Origin: an uncultured Pelagibacteraceae bacterium
GTDB taxonomy: Bacteria > Pseudomonadota > Alphaproteobacteria > Pelagibacterales > Pelagibacteraceae
DNA length: 55,870 nt
Direction of reading: 5' to 3'
Assembly (NCBI GenBank): GCA_902574045.1
Contig: CACGMG010000003.1
Span: 1-55,870, forward strand
Each line of letters opens with the position of its first letter. Position 1 is the stretch's first letter. Positions 33,481-42,196 of the stretch are shown in pieces. Under the pieces are notes generated by a model. That model did not search any database. It saw only the letters and a list, made by a program, of their open reading frames with translations, and was not told where the DNA came from. The position numbers and the translations under genes were made by a program.

Positions 33481-35254
33481 ACTTTTTTGCTGTTTCATAT
33501 CGGATTTTTTAATCCCCGCAACTCTAACTGGTTTTTTCATTGCATCTCTTCTAAAAGGTTCGCCTAACTCCTGGTTTAAAATAACTTCAATAAATGTAGT
33601 GATACCCTTTTTTTGATCTTCACATGATTGCTTGATAGCTTTAGTAGTTTCTTCCATAGTCTTAACAGTAACACCTTTTAATCCACAAGCGTCAGCAACT
33701 TTAGAGTAACTTAATTCAGGATCTAATTCTGTGCCTATAAAATTATCATCAAACCATAAAATAGAATTTCTTTTCTCTGCACCCCATTGATAATTCCTAA
33801 AAATAACCATTGAAATTGCTGGCCATTCTTTACGTGCACATGAGCTCATTTCATTCATGCTTATTCCGAATGCACCGTCTCCTGCAAAACCTATTACAGG
33901 TGTTTTTGGACAACCAATCTTTGCTCCAAGAATTGCTGGAAAACCATATCCACACGGGCCAAACAGTCCTGGTGCCAAATATTTTCTACCTTTTTTCAAA
34001 AGTTGGGTAAGCGTTTCCTATGGCACAATTGTTTCCAATATCACTTGAAATAATAACATCTTTTGGCATACCAGCTTGTATTGCTCTCCAGGCCTGCCTT
34101 GGTGACATTCTGTCTTTATCTCTTTCTCTTGCCTCTTTGTTCCAAACAGTGCCTGCATCATCTTCCTCGTGATCTAGGCTAGATAATTTTTGAAGCCAGG
34201 CAGATTTTGTTTGGTGAATTAAATCTTTTCTTTTTTGTCTTTCAGTGTCTCCAGCATTTGAAGAAAGCTTACTTAATAATTGTTGAGCAACAAGTTTTGC
34301 ATCGCCGCATATGCCCACTGTTACTTTTTTTGTTAATCCAATTCTATCAGAATTCATATCTACTTGAATTATTTTTGCATTTTTCGGCCAGTAATCCATT
34401 CCGTAACCTGGCAATGTAGAAAAAGGATTTAGTCTTGTTCCTAAAGCTAGAACAACATCTGCTTTAGCAATTAATTCCATTCCAGCTTTTGAGCCATTAT
34501 ATCCTAAGGGTCCGACTGCTAAAGGATGGCTTCCAGGAAAACTATCATTATGTTGATAACCAGAACATACAGGTGAGTCTAATTTTTCTGCTAACTTCAC
34601 ACAATCTTCAATCGCTCCTCCAATTACAACACCTGCGCCAGAAAGTATAACTGGAAATTTTGCATCTGAAAGTAATTTTGCTGCTTTATCGATTGCATCT
34701 ACTCCTCCTGCTTGTCTTTCTAGTCTTACTATTGGAGGTAAATCAATATCAATAACTTGTGTCCAATAGTCTCTAGGGACGTTAATTTGTGCTGGAGCAG
34801 ATCCTCTAATAGCTTTTTCAATTACACGGTTTAAAACTTCCGCCATTCTTGAAGGATCTCTTACTTCCTCCTGATAGCAAACCATGTCTTTAAATAAATT
34901 CATCTGTTCAACCTCTTGAAAACCTCCTTGACCCATGGTTTTATTTGCAGCTTGAGGTGTAACCAAAAGTAATGGGGTATGATTCCAATAAGCAGTTTTA
35001 ATAGGAGTTACTAAACCTGTTATACCAGGTCCGTTTTGGGCTATAACCATGGACATTTTTCCTGTTGCTCTTGTGTAACCATCAGCTATAAGTCCTCCAT
35101 TGGTTTCATGAGCTACGTCCCAAAAAGTAATTCCAGCGTCAGGGAAAATATCAGAGATGGGCATAAAAGCTGAACCTATTATTCCAAAAGCGTGTTCAAT
35201 GCCGTGCATTTGTAAAACTTTTACAAAAGCTTCCTCAGTAGTCATTTTTGCCAT
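33472..35254 (-). pseudogene. xsc: Sulfoacetaldehyde acetyltransferase, broken by a +1 frameshift
   Basis: Two overlapping frames together encode a complete thiamine-diphosphate enzyme that matches Xsc, which converts sulfoacetaldehyde and phosphate to acetyl phosphate and sulfite. The first part (35254 to 33986) begins MAKMTTEEAFVKVLQMHG, with Glu50 for TPP activation in AHETNGG and GQGGFQEVEQMNLF. The second (to 33472) carries KYLAPGLFGPCGYGFP, the TPP-binding GFAGDGAFGISMNEM and QWGAEKRN. The switch is at an A6 run (33991-33996): GAA AAA AGG TAG stops the frame. With one A fewer it reads EKGRKYLAPG and gives a normal 593-aa enzyme. Real mutation or homopolymer error cannot be separated here. 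Confidence 0.88.
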
Positions 35255-35326
35255 AGAAATCCTTAAAATATTTTTAAAACTCTCTTTAAATATATCAAAA
35301 TTTAGTCTATATCCATTAAATATTTT

Positions 35327-35614
35327 ATGTCACAGCCAGACTTAATTATCCACGATGAAAAGGACAACGTAGGCGTAGTTGTTATTGAAACAACTAAAAA
35401 AGGCCAAGAATGTAGCGCTTGGATAATGGAAAACGATAAAACAATTAAAGTCAGTTCGACCAATGAAGTGCCTTTAGGTCATAAAATTGCTCTTAAAGAT
35501 CTTAATGAAGGCGATACGATTTTAAAATATGGTCACGACATAGGTAAAGTGGTTAAATCAATTAAAAAAGGTGACCATGTTCATGTACATAATGTAAAAA
35601 CGAAGAAATGGTAA
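35327..35614 (+). CDS. suyA: (2R)-sulfolactate sulfo-lyase subunit alpha
   Basis: A 95-aa protein of the SAF/UxaA-N fold, the small subunit of sulfolactate sulfo-lyase, which eliminates sulfite from (R)-sulfolactate to give pyruvate. [22 protein letters not shown] (about residues 47-68, split) and [18 protein letters not shown] are the typical SAF features with the His of PLGHKIA. It is followed after 4 nt by suyB, as in known suyAB operons. The related altronate dehydratase is a single chain; separate subunits favour SuyAB. It is divergent from xsc across 72 bp. Confidence 0.87.
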   Translation: MSQPDLIIHDEKDNVGVVVIETTKKGQECSAWIMENDKTIKVSSTNEVPLGHKIALKDLNEGDTILKYGHDIGKVVKSIKKGDHVHVHNVKTKKW

Positions 35615-35618
35615 TTTA

Positions 35619-36785
35619 ATGGAAATTCCAAAAAGTTTTTTAGGGTTTAGACGAGAAAATGGAAGGGCTGGAACAAGAAACCACGTAATAATTCTACCAG
35701 TAGACGATATTTCTAATGCTTGTGCTGAAGCAGTTGCTAACAATATTAAAGGGACTATTGCTTTACCTCACTCTTATGGGAGATTACAATTTGGAGCAGA
35801 TCTAGAGCTCCATTTTAGAACAATGATAGGTACGGGTAAAAATCCTAACGTGGCCGCAGTAATTGTAATTGGAATTGAACCTAAATGGACAAAAAGAATC
35901 GTTGACGAAATAGCAAAAACTGGAAAACCAGTTGAAGGTTTTCATATAGAAAGGACTGGCGATATTGGTACTATAATGAAAGCCTCAAAAAAAGCTCAAG
36001 AATTTTCTCAATGGGCTTCAGAAAAACAAAGAGAAGAATGTCCATTAAGTGACTTATGGATATCTGTTAAATGTGGAGAGTCAGATACTACCTCAGGACT
36101 AGCATCAAATCCAACGGTAGGTAATTTAATGGAAAAATTAGAACCTTTCGGTGTTCATCTGTGTTTTGGAGAAACATCAGAACTAACTGGCGCTGAAACA
36201 GTTTGTGCCGCTAGGGGAGCGACTCCTGAGGCAAAAGAAAAATTTATGAAAACATGGACTTCCTATAATGATTTTATTTTAAAAGAAGCAACTGACGATC
36301 TTTCTGAAAGCCAACCAACTGCTGGAAATATAGCAGGAGGTTTGACTACTATTGAGGAAAAAGCTTTTGGAAATTTTCAAAAAATTGGAAATTTAAAATT
36401 TATTGACGTTTTAGAACCTGCTGAAGAACCAAAAAAAGGTAAAGGATTATACTTTATGGACACTTCATCAGCAGCAGCAGAATGTGTAACCTTACAAGCT
36501 GCTGGCGGTTTTAATATCCATTTGTTTCCAACAGGACAAGGCAATATTATTGGTAACCCAATTGAACCTGTGGTTAAACTTACTGCAAATCCTTTAACGG
36601 CAAAATTAATGAAAGAGCATGTAGACTGTGATGTCTCAAAAATTTTATCTAGGGAAATGAACTTATCTCAAGCTGGCGATGAATTGATAAAAACAATGTT
36701 AAGAGTTGCAAACGGAAGGCTAACTTGTGCTGAAGCCTTAGGCCATAAAGAGTTTGTAATGACAAAACTTTATAGAAGTGCTTAA
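35619..36785 (+). CDS. suyB: (2R)-sulfolactate sulfo-lyase subunit beta
   Basis: A 388-aa catalytic subunit of the UxaA/GarD C-terminal family. It opens with [17 protein letters not shown] (about residues 7-23), has [33 protein letters not shown] (about 145-166, split) and the C-terminal [22 protein letters not shown]. These regions contain the Cys and Gly-rich iron-binding segments of the family. Specificity for sulfolactate rests on the separate small suyA subunit and the sulfonate neighbourhood (hpsN, xsc, tauE, aprBA). It ends 4 nt from the convergent exporter gene. Confidence 0.88.
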   Translation: MEIPKSFLGFRRENGRAGTRNHVIILPVDDISNACAEAVANNIKGTIALPHSYGRLQFGADLELHFRTMIGTGKNPNVAAVIVIGIEPKWTKRIVDEIAKTGKPVEGFHIERTGDIGTIMKASKKAQEFSQWASEKQREECPLSDLWISVKCGESDTTSGLASNPTVGNLMEKLEPFGVHLCFGETSELTGAETVCAARGATPEAKEKFMKTWTSYNDFILKEATDDLSESQPTAGNIAGGLTTIEEKAFGNFQKIGNLKFIDVLEPAEEPKKGKGLYFMDTSSAAAECVTLQAAGGFNIHLFPTGQGNIIGNPIEPVVKLTANPLTAKLMKEHVDCDVSKILSREMNLSQAGDELIKTMLRVANGRLTCAEALGHKEFVMTKLYRSA

Positions 36786-36789
36786 AAAA

Positions 36790-37923
36790 TTATTTTTCTG
36801 GAAATTTAACTTCATCTTTTTTAAGTTTGTCTTTATTTCTAAAGTCACTTAATAATTTTTTAACTATCGGGCTCATGAATTTTCTCATCCAGGCAGCTAA
36901 GGCTCCCAAAGATATTGCTAAAATTATTGCAAAAGCTCCATACAATAGTGGAGACTCATTTGAAAACTTTAATGTAAATTCTGCAAAAAAGTTTAAATCA
37001 TTATTAATGACTTGTTCTTTAATTGGGTCATTGGACTTATCTCTAAAGAAAGAGTCATAAGCAATTGCAATAGCAACTGAGCATAATAATAAGGCAAATA
37101 ACGTTTTTAAATGAGAGCTATCTAAGTATTGACCTAATTTTTGTCCTAACTGTACTCCTAAAATTGATCCTAATATCAAAGGCACTACAAGTGTTAAATC
37201 AATTGATCCATAATTAAATGCATGAAGTATAGTTACAATTGCACTAATAAAGATTGTTACAAATAAAGAAGTCCCTGGTATTAATTTAAGAGGCATTCCC
37301 ACAATATAGATCATTGCTGGTACCATTAGAAACGCTCCACCTATTCCCATCATAGCAGCAACAAACCCTACAACTAAACCCAATAAAATAGGTGTAAGCG
37401 CACTTTCATATAACTTTGATTTGGGAAAGCGCATCCTTAATGGAAGACCTTGGAACCAATTATGTTCATGTAATTTTTTTTTAATAATTATTTTTTTTCT
37501 AGCTTGGTCTACTTCTTTAACTCCTTCAATAATCATTAGAGTACCTACTATTGCTAATAGATACATATATAATAAAGAAATAATTAAACTAATTTTTCCA
37601 ATCTCTGAGAAATACGTGAATGTAGTAATTCCTATGAGTGTTCCTATAATTCCTCCACTTACAATTAGTAATCCCATTTTATAATCTAAGGTATTCTTAA
37701 ACCAGTGAGTAAGAGATCCCGATACAGAAGTGGCTAAAATATTGTTTACTTCATTAGGTACTGCATAGACTGGTGGTATTCCCATAAAAATAAGAAATGG
37801 TGTCATTAAAAAACCTCCACCAACTCCAAATAATCCCGATAATACCCCTACTGAAAAACTTAAGAAAAGTAATAAGAAAATATCTACATTGACTTGCGCT
37901 ATAGGTAGATAAACTTCAAGCAT
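36790..37923 (-). CDS. tauE: TauE/SafE family sulfite/sulfonate exporter
   Basis: A 377-aa membrane protein of the TauE/SafE family. The two internal-repeat motifs are GLFGVGGGFLMTPFLIFMGIP (split across about 32-52) and MMGIGGAFLMVPAMIYIVGMPL (about 191-212). About eight hydrophobic helices are visible. Family members near sulfonate genes are thought to release sulfite made by Xsc or SuyAB. The chain is longer than the usual 250-310 aa, with an inter-helix loop (about 140-170) and an extra C-terminal helix (about 325-350) followed by a charged tail. It lies leftward, downstream of the apr genes. Confidence 0.87.
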   Translation of the reverse strand: MLEVYLPIAQVNVDIFLLLFLSFSVGVLSGLFGVGGGFLMTPFLIFMGIPPVYAVPNEVNNILATSVSGSLTHWFKNTLDYKMGLLIVSGGIIGTLIGITTFTYFSEIGKISLIISLLYMYLLAIVGTLMIIEGVKEVDQARKKIIIKKKLHEHNWFQGLPLRMRFPKSKLYESALTPILLGLVVGFVAAMMGIGGAFLMVPAMIYIVGMPLKLIPGTSLFVTIFISAIVTILHAFNYGSIDLTLVVPLILGSILGVQLGQKLGQYLDSSHLKTLFALLLCSVAIAIAYDSFFRDKSNDPIKEQVINNDLNFFAEFTLKFSNESPLLYGAFAIILAISLGALAAWMRKFMSPIVKKLLSDFRNKDKLKKDEVKFPEK

Positions 37924-38002
37924 ATCAATAAGTATGCCTCTAATATAACTATGTCAATAAATAGATAAGCCTATAAAAATTAGTTTTATTGGGATTATTT
38001 TA

Positions 38003-38137
38003 TTAAAAAAATGTAATGAAGGTACCTGTTAGAATCACTGCCCAGAATGCAGATAGTCCAATTTGAAGAAATAATCTAATGTTGAATAAGTTTGATAATT
38101 TGGTTTTAAATTTTTGATTGAAATTTATTACGAACAT
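38003..38137 (-). CDS. Possible 44-aa single-helix membrane peptide
   Basis: A short frame in the 276-nt gap between the 116-aa protein gene and tauE. It reads ATG to TAA without interruption, with a basic N-terminal half (FNQKFKTKLSN) and a hydrophobic C-terminal helix (IGLSAFWAVILTGTFITFF), the usual make-up of a tail-anchored peptide. A promoter-like pair, TTGTCA and TATAAT with 15 bp between, lies 26-52 nt upstream on the same strand. No Shine-Dalgarno is clear. It may be a real micro-protein linked to TauE or apr functions, but short AT-rich frames can occur by chance. Confidence 0.45.
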   Translation of the reverse strand: MFVINFNQKFKTKLSNLFNIRLFLQIGLSAFWAVILTGTFITFF

Positions 38138-38162
38138 TAATCTTGTGTAACATAAGACTAAT

Positions 38163-38189
38163 ATTATACAAAAAAATATATTTTGACAA
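38163..38189 (-). promoter_or_regulatory. Promoter-like sequence upstream of tauE and the 44-aa frame
   Basis: On the minus strand TTGTCA (38184-38189) and TATAAT (38163-38168) are separated by 15 bp, shorter than the ideal 17. The -10 hexamer is perfect. It would allow independent transcription of the 44-aa frame and tauE, just downstream of the 116-aa gene whose stop is at 38200. Confidence 0.4.
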
Positions 38190-38199
38190 CTTGACGCAC

Positions 38200-38550
38200 C
38201 TAATAGATAGTTGCTCCAAATACTTTTACTGATTCATCTTCGATACCTAAAACTAATCGACCAAGAAACTCTCCAGGCATTGTATTGCTAGTTTGTTTAT
38301 AAAGAACAGTTACAAATTGAGCTCTCCTAATACAGCCTAAAAACTCTTGTTTTTCTGATAAGCTAGTTAGTAGTTTGTTATTAGCCCACTGTTTTCCCAG
38401 TTCTACTTCATTAGCTCCGTAAAGCATTTGAGATGAAAAATCTTTAGTAAAGCCGCCGTAATCTTTAATATTTGAAGTTTTTACTAAATTATCCCAAATA
38501 GGTTGGGCTATTTCTTTAATCTCTTTGTCAGATTTCTCAAGTAACTTCAT
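38200..38550 (-). CDS. Conserved-looking protein of unknown function in the apr operon
   Basis: A 116-aa soluble protein placed 6 nt downstream of aprA. No signal peptide or membrane helix is visible. The sequence is a helical N-terminal half (KEIAQPIWDNLVKTS) and a beta-rich C-terminal half (FVTVLYKQTS, GRLVLGIEDESVKVFGATIY), which recalls NTF2/cystatin-like small folds, but I cannot name a family. Tight coupling to aprA suggests a role in sulfite oxidation or in assembly of the reductase. The start is the ATG at 38550. Confidence 0.65.
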   Translation of the reverse strand: MKLLEKSDKEIKEIAQPIWDNLVKTSNIKDYGGFTKDFSSQMLYGANEVELGKQWANNKLLTSLSEKQEFLGCIRRAQFVTVLYKQTSNTMPGEFLGRLVLGIEDESVKVFGATIY

Positions 38551-38556
38551 TAAAAT

Positions 38557-40417
38557 TTATGAAGCCTTCTTTTCCTTTTTGTCGTCTACAATGTGATATA
38601 CAGGAACCTTTTCCATTGTAAACTTTTTAGTTTTAGGATCTCTTCTTGAAACTGTTAAACAATGCCAATTTTCATCATCAAGTTTTAAATGATCACCTCT
38701 ATAATAGTACCCTGGCCAACGAGTTTCTTTTCTAAACTTGGTATGTTCTGTTACACATTGAGAGGTAATAGTTCTGTGTTTTAACTCCCATGCTCTCATC
38801 AGTTGGTGATAATCCTCTGCTCCAACGTTTTCTAAATCTTCTTCCAGCCATTTAAGAAGCTCTAAACCTCTATTAAGCATATTTTCATTGGTCATGTAGT
38901 TTGTTGCTATACCACCAACGTACTCATCCATTATTCTTTGAAGTCTTTGAAGTCCTTGAATTGGAGAAATATAGCTAGGTGAAACAGTTCCACCTGTTAT
39001 TTCGTTTCTTCCAACGGTATAATTTTCTAAAGGTTTGTAAATTACTTCTTTTAGATCTGTATATTGTTTTTCGCTAACTTTAATTCCTTCAGCCTTTTTT
39101 ATCTTCTATGTACTTACAGGCTGCTTTAGCAGCAAGACGTCCTTCAGTGAATGAGCCAGAAGAAAACTTATGGGCACTCCCACCGACGGTATCTCCAGCT
39201 CCAAATAAACCCTCTACAGTTAACATTCTATTATAACCCCAGAAATATTCTGGTGGTGAAAGATCCTCTGGTCCACTAACCCAAGCTCCTGAACAAGTTG
39301 CATGAGATCCCATTACATAAGGTTCAGATGTGGTTAATTCTGGATTTGTGTATTTTGGATCAATATTTTGTGAAGCCCATACAACTGCTTGACCAACAGT
39401 CATTCCTAAAAAGTTTTCCCAACCAACAGTTTCTAAGTGCGGATCTTGAAATGCTTCCTTCGTTACCATTTGAATAGGTCCACCACCAGCCATAACCTCT
39501 TGAATAAAAGCATGATTTCTCAAACATGTCGGTGTTGGATGATGGTCAATATATTCGCCAACTAAATTTTTTGTGTGGTCATACCATTTCTTCTCATAAT
39601 TTTCACCATTGGCATTTTGTGTGTAAGTTTTTAAATGTAAAAAATATGCTCCAACTGGTCCATAACCATCTTTAAATCTACATAAAACAATTCTATTTTC
39701 CATTTGGGTCATTTTTGCACCCACTGCTATAGGTAAGGCATAAGCAGAGCCATTACTCCATGGGGCATACCAAGTTCTTCCCATACCTTCTCCAACTGCT
39801 CTAGGTTTAAAAATATGTGATGCACCACCAGCAGCTACAATAACTGTTTTTGCCTTAAACACGTGGTAATCTCCGGTTCTCATGTTAAATCCAACTGCTC
39901 CACCAATTCTATTATCTTTTTCATCATCCATTAAAAGATGAGTTACCATAATTCTATTATATATTTTATCTGCAGATTTTTTTGCAGCTTCGGCAACTAT
40001 GGGTTTATAACTCTCTCCATGGATCATTATTTGCCATTTACCTTCTCTCAAATATCTTCCAGTTTTTTCATTTTTCATCATAGGTAGACCCCATTCATCA
40101 AACATGTGTACAGTTGAGTCTACATGGCGTGCCATGTCATAACCTAGATCTTCTCTAACCATTCCCATTAAATCATTCCGAGCATATCTTACATGGTCTT
40201 CTGGTTGGTTTTCATTCCACTGCATTCCCATGTAACAATTGATCGCGTAAAGGCCTTGAGCAACAGCGCCACTACGATCAATATTTGCTTTTTCGACACA
40301 GACTATTTTTAAATCTCTTCCCCAATGTCTAGCTTCAAACGTTGCCCCAGTACCGGCCATGCCGCCACCGATAATTAAAACATCGCTTTCTTCAACATGT
40401 GTTTTAATTTTAGCCAT
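38557..40417 (-). pseudogene. aprA: Adenylylsulfate reductase alpha subunit, broken by a +1 frameshift
   Basis: Two frames reconstruct a full 619-aa AprA, the FAD subunit that in sulfite-oxidising bacteria converts sulfite and AMP to APS. The first frame (40417 to 39089) has DVLIIGGGMAGTGATFEA for FAD binding, GGASHIFKPRAVGEGMGRTWYAPW and GDTVGGSAHKFSSGSFTEGR. The frame stops at TGA after GATAAAAAAGGC. Removing one A from the A6 run (39095-39100) continues as KKAEGIKVSEKQYTDLKEV, through TVGRNEITGGTVSPSYISP, into the frame at 38931 (MDEYVGGIATNYMT) and the normal C-terminus. No other lesion is visible. It overlaps aprB by one base. Confidence 0.88.
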
Positions 40418-40887
40418 TAATAGTAAACACCTTTTTTAAATGTATCTTTATTTATTGTTGGGAGGTCTCCATCAATATTTAAACCATTTGGTTCAGTATA
40501 AAGTCTTTGTGTAGTAATTTCTCCCTGATTAGGTTTATCTTCTTCAGATAGTTTAGGGATAAATTTTCCCCAAGGTTTAGTTGTTATTGGAGATACAAAG
40601 TTTTTTTCTGTTCCATTTCTAAATTTAATTCTCCAAGATATAGTTCCCTTTTCTTCTTCACGTCTCACTCTTACACTATGACCCATGGGCGCAAAATCTG
40701 CATAGCCCCGAACATCGATCGCATGATTTGGGCAAGCTTTGACACAAGAGTAACATTCCCAACAAAAATTTGGTTCTATATTTTTAGCTCGTCTTATAGT
40801 TTCGTCAATGTGCATGATATCTGATGGACAAATATCTACGCAGTGACCACATCCATCACATCTTGTCATATATACAAAAGTTGACAT
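40417..40887 (-). CDS. aprB: Adenylylsulfate reductase beta subunit
   Basis: A 156-aa ferredoxin-like subunit that carries electrons between AprA and the membrane. The two [4Fe-4S] sets are CDGCGHCVDICP (Cys10, 13, 16, 20) and CWECYSCVKACP (Cys42, 45, 48, 52). The second half is the usual AprB tail (GHSVRVRREEEKGTISWRI). The order aprM-aprB-aprA is kept, with overlap or short spacers. In aerobic SAR11-type bacteria the complex is thought to run in the oxidative direction, using sulfite released from sulfonates. Confidence 0.94.
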   Translation of the reverse strand: MSTFVYMTRCDGCGHCVDICPSDIMHIDETIRRAKNIEPNFCWECYSCVKACPNHAIDVRGYADFAPMGHSVRVRREEEKGTISWRIKFRNGTEKNFVSPITTKPWGKFIPKLSEEDKPNQGEITTQRLYTEPNGLNIDGDLPTINKDTFKKGVYY

Positions 40888-40927
40888 AAATTATTTTTCC
40901 TCTCTTCTTTTAGTTATCATAAATAGC

Positions 40928-41722
40928 CTAATAATGCTTTGGTTGTTCTCTTTTTATACCCAATCCAAACTGTTGCGGAGCTTCAGCTGGTGGAGGCAAA
41001 TTGTCTCTAGATCCATCGGCTTCAGCTAAATTCTTTTGAATTGCTGCTCCAGGTTTATAAAACATGTGCGCAAATTTAGACCAATAAACACCACCAAACA
41101 AAATTAGATTTGAGACAATATATAAAATTAAAAATAAATAACTTAAACCCATCATTCCTGAATATTGAGTAAATGACCAAGCTAGGCCAAATGTTGCACA
41201 AGCCAAAAGAGCTAAAACAAATAGATCTGCTTGTATAATTCTATACCATGGGTGCGCCTCTGCAAGTACATCCACTCTTAAAAAAAACCAAAACCAATAA
41301 CCTCCTAGACATGTAACTATTGCTCCTACGTGCCACATTATTGTTATGCTAGAAGGTGTTGAAGATCCAGCAGTTGGAAATGAAAATATTAATAGGGCTG
41401 ATGTAATCCAAAAAATTATTGTGCCGTACATACCAAGAACATGGGCAACTCTTCTTTTACCCCTACCTAGTTCAGCTGTAGTAGCAATGTCATGAGCAAC
41501 AGTTTTTAATATAACTGAAGTTCTTTGAATATTTGATAATTTTATTTTAGCATTCTTTTTTGCTTTCTTTGCATTGTTGAAAAAATATTTTACATTTTTT
41601 TTATGGATTATATCCATTAAAGTTCCTAGGATCACAAGGCTCAACATTAAAATTGTGAATCCCTGAATAGCTAATGGTGGTACCAGTTCTGTTAATCCAG
41701 TAAATGGATTGTTCTGAAACAT
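40928..41722 (-). CDS. aprM: Membrane anchor of APS reductase (AprM)
   Basis: A 264-aa membrane protein with six predicted helices, at about residues 14-35, 90-112, 124-145, 165-186, 190-212 and one more hydrophobic stretch. Several His residues (AHVLGMYG, MWHVGAI, EAHPWYR) could bind heme and pass electrons to quinone. It resembles the AprM anchor and NarG-gamma/HdrE-like membrane subunits. It is upstream of aprB by 40 nt. No qmo genes are in the window, so AprM is the likely quinone link. The C-terminal 40 residues are hydrophilic and Pro-rich. Confidence 0.82.
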   Translation of the reverse strand: MFQNNPFTGLTELVPPLAIQGFTILMLSLVILGTLMDIIHKKNVKYFFNNAKKAKKNAKIKLSNIQRTSVILKTVAHDIATTAELGRGKRRVAHVLGMYGTIIFWITSALLIFSFPTAGSSTPSSITIMWHVGAIVTCLGGYWFWFFLRVDVLAEAHPWYRIIQADLFVLALLACATFGLAWSFTQYSGMMGLSYLFLILYIVSNLILFGGVYWSKFAHMFYKPGAAIQKNLAEADGSRDNLPPPAEAPQQFGLGIKREQPKHY

Positions 41723-41794
41723 AATGAAATTTTCCCCTCTATTAATTTATTTTATATATGAGATAATACCAGGTCAAGTGAGAACGCCTCGCAA

Positions 41795-42175
41795 CTATTT
41801 AAGTTTTCCGTCTTTTCTCATCTGTTCCCTAATTTTTGTAGCAGAAATTTGTTGTGTTTTTTCATCAAGAACAATTTCTTCTATTTTGTACCCTACTCCT
41901 CTACCATAACAAATATTTGTTATATTGGGAACTAAAGTGACTTGAATTCTATTTTTATAATCTTTTAAAGCTTCAAAAATATTTTTTTTGACTGTTTCGA
42001 AATCGAAAGGGTTGTCATCAACTCCCTTAACATCTCGAACCATAATATTTACTTGGCCAGTTTTTTTTAAAATTTCTTCAAAAAGTTTTTGATGACCCTC
42101 ATGCCACGGCTGCCATCGACCAAGCATCTGTGCGGTTGGGAGTTTATTATCCCAAACATGATTATCATTCTTCAT
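41795..42175 (-). CDS. Small nucleotidyltransferase (cytidylyltransferase-like fold)
   Basis: A 126-aa enzyme of the HxGH nucleotidylyltransferase superfamily. MLGRWQPWHEGHQKLFEEIL (about residues 17-36) has the nucleotide-binding HEGH motif and ISATKIREQMRKDG (about 110-123) is the second ISxTxxR motif; both catalytic blocks are intact. Length fits single-domain CTP_transf_like proteins. ATP sulfurylase shares this superfamily fold but is far longer. Its place in the apr gene cluster, between the CADD-like gene and aprM, raises the chance that it handles an adenylylated sulfur compound. The substrate is unknown. Confidence 0.8.
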   Translation of the reverse strand: MKNDNHVWDNKLPTAQMLGRWQPWHEGHQKLFEEILKKTGQVNIMVRDVKGVDDNPFDFETVKKNIFEALKDYKNRIQVTLVPNITNICYGRGVGYKIEEIVLDEKTQQISATKIREQMRKDGKLK

Positions 42176-42196
42176 GAATAAAACTTAGTGATTTAA

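Noticed and set aside
33986-34000. Programmed -1 frameshift at the AAAAAAG heptamer in xsc
   Set aside because: The codon phase is GAA AAA AGG, not A AAA AAG, and the needed shift is +1, so the dnaX-type signal does not apply.
38557-38931. Separate 124-aa gene after aprA
   Set aside because: Reading through the A6 site shows it is the C-terminal part of AprA, with no start signals of its own.
39089-39101. Programmed frameshift in aprA
   Set aside because: The phase is again wrong for -1 slippage and a +1 shift is required; no stop-codon-type +1 signal is visible. A6 is short for efficient transcriptional slippage.
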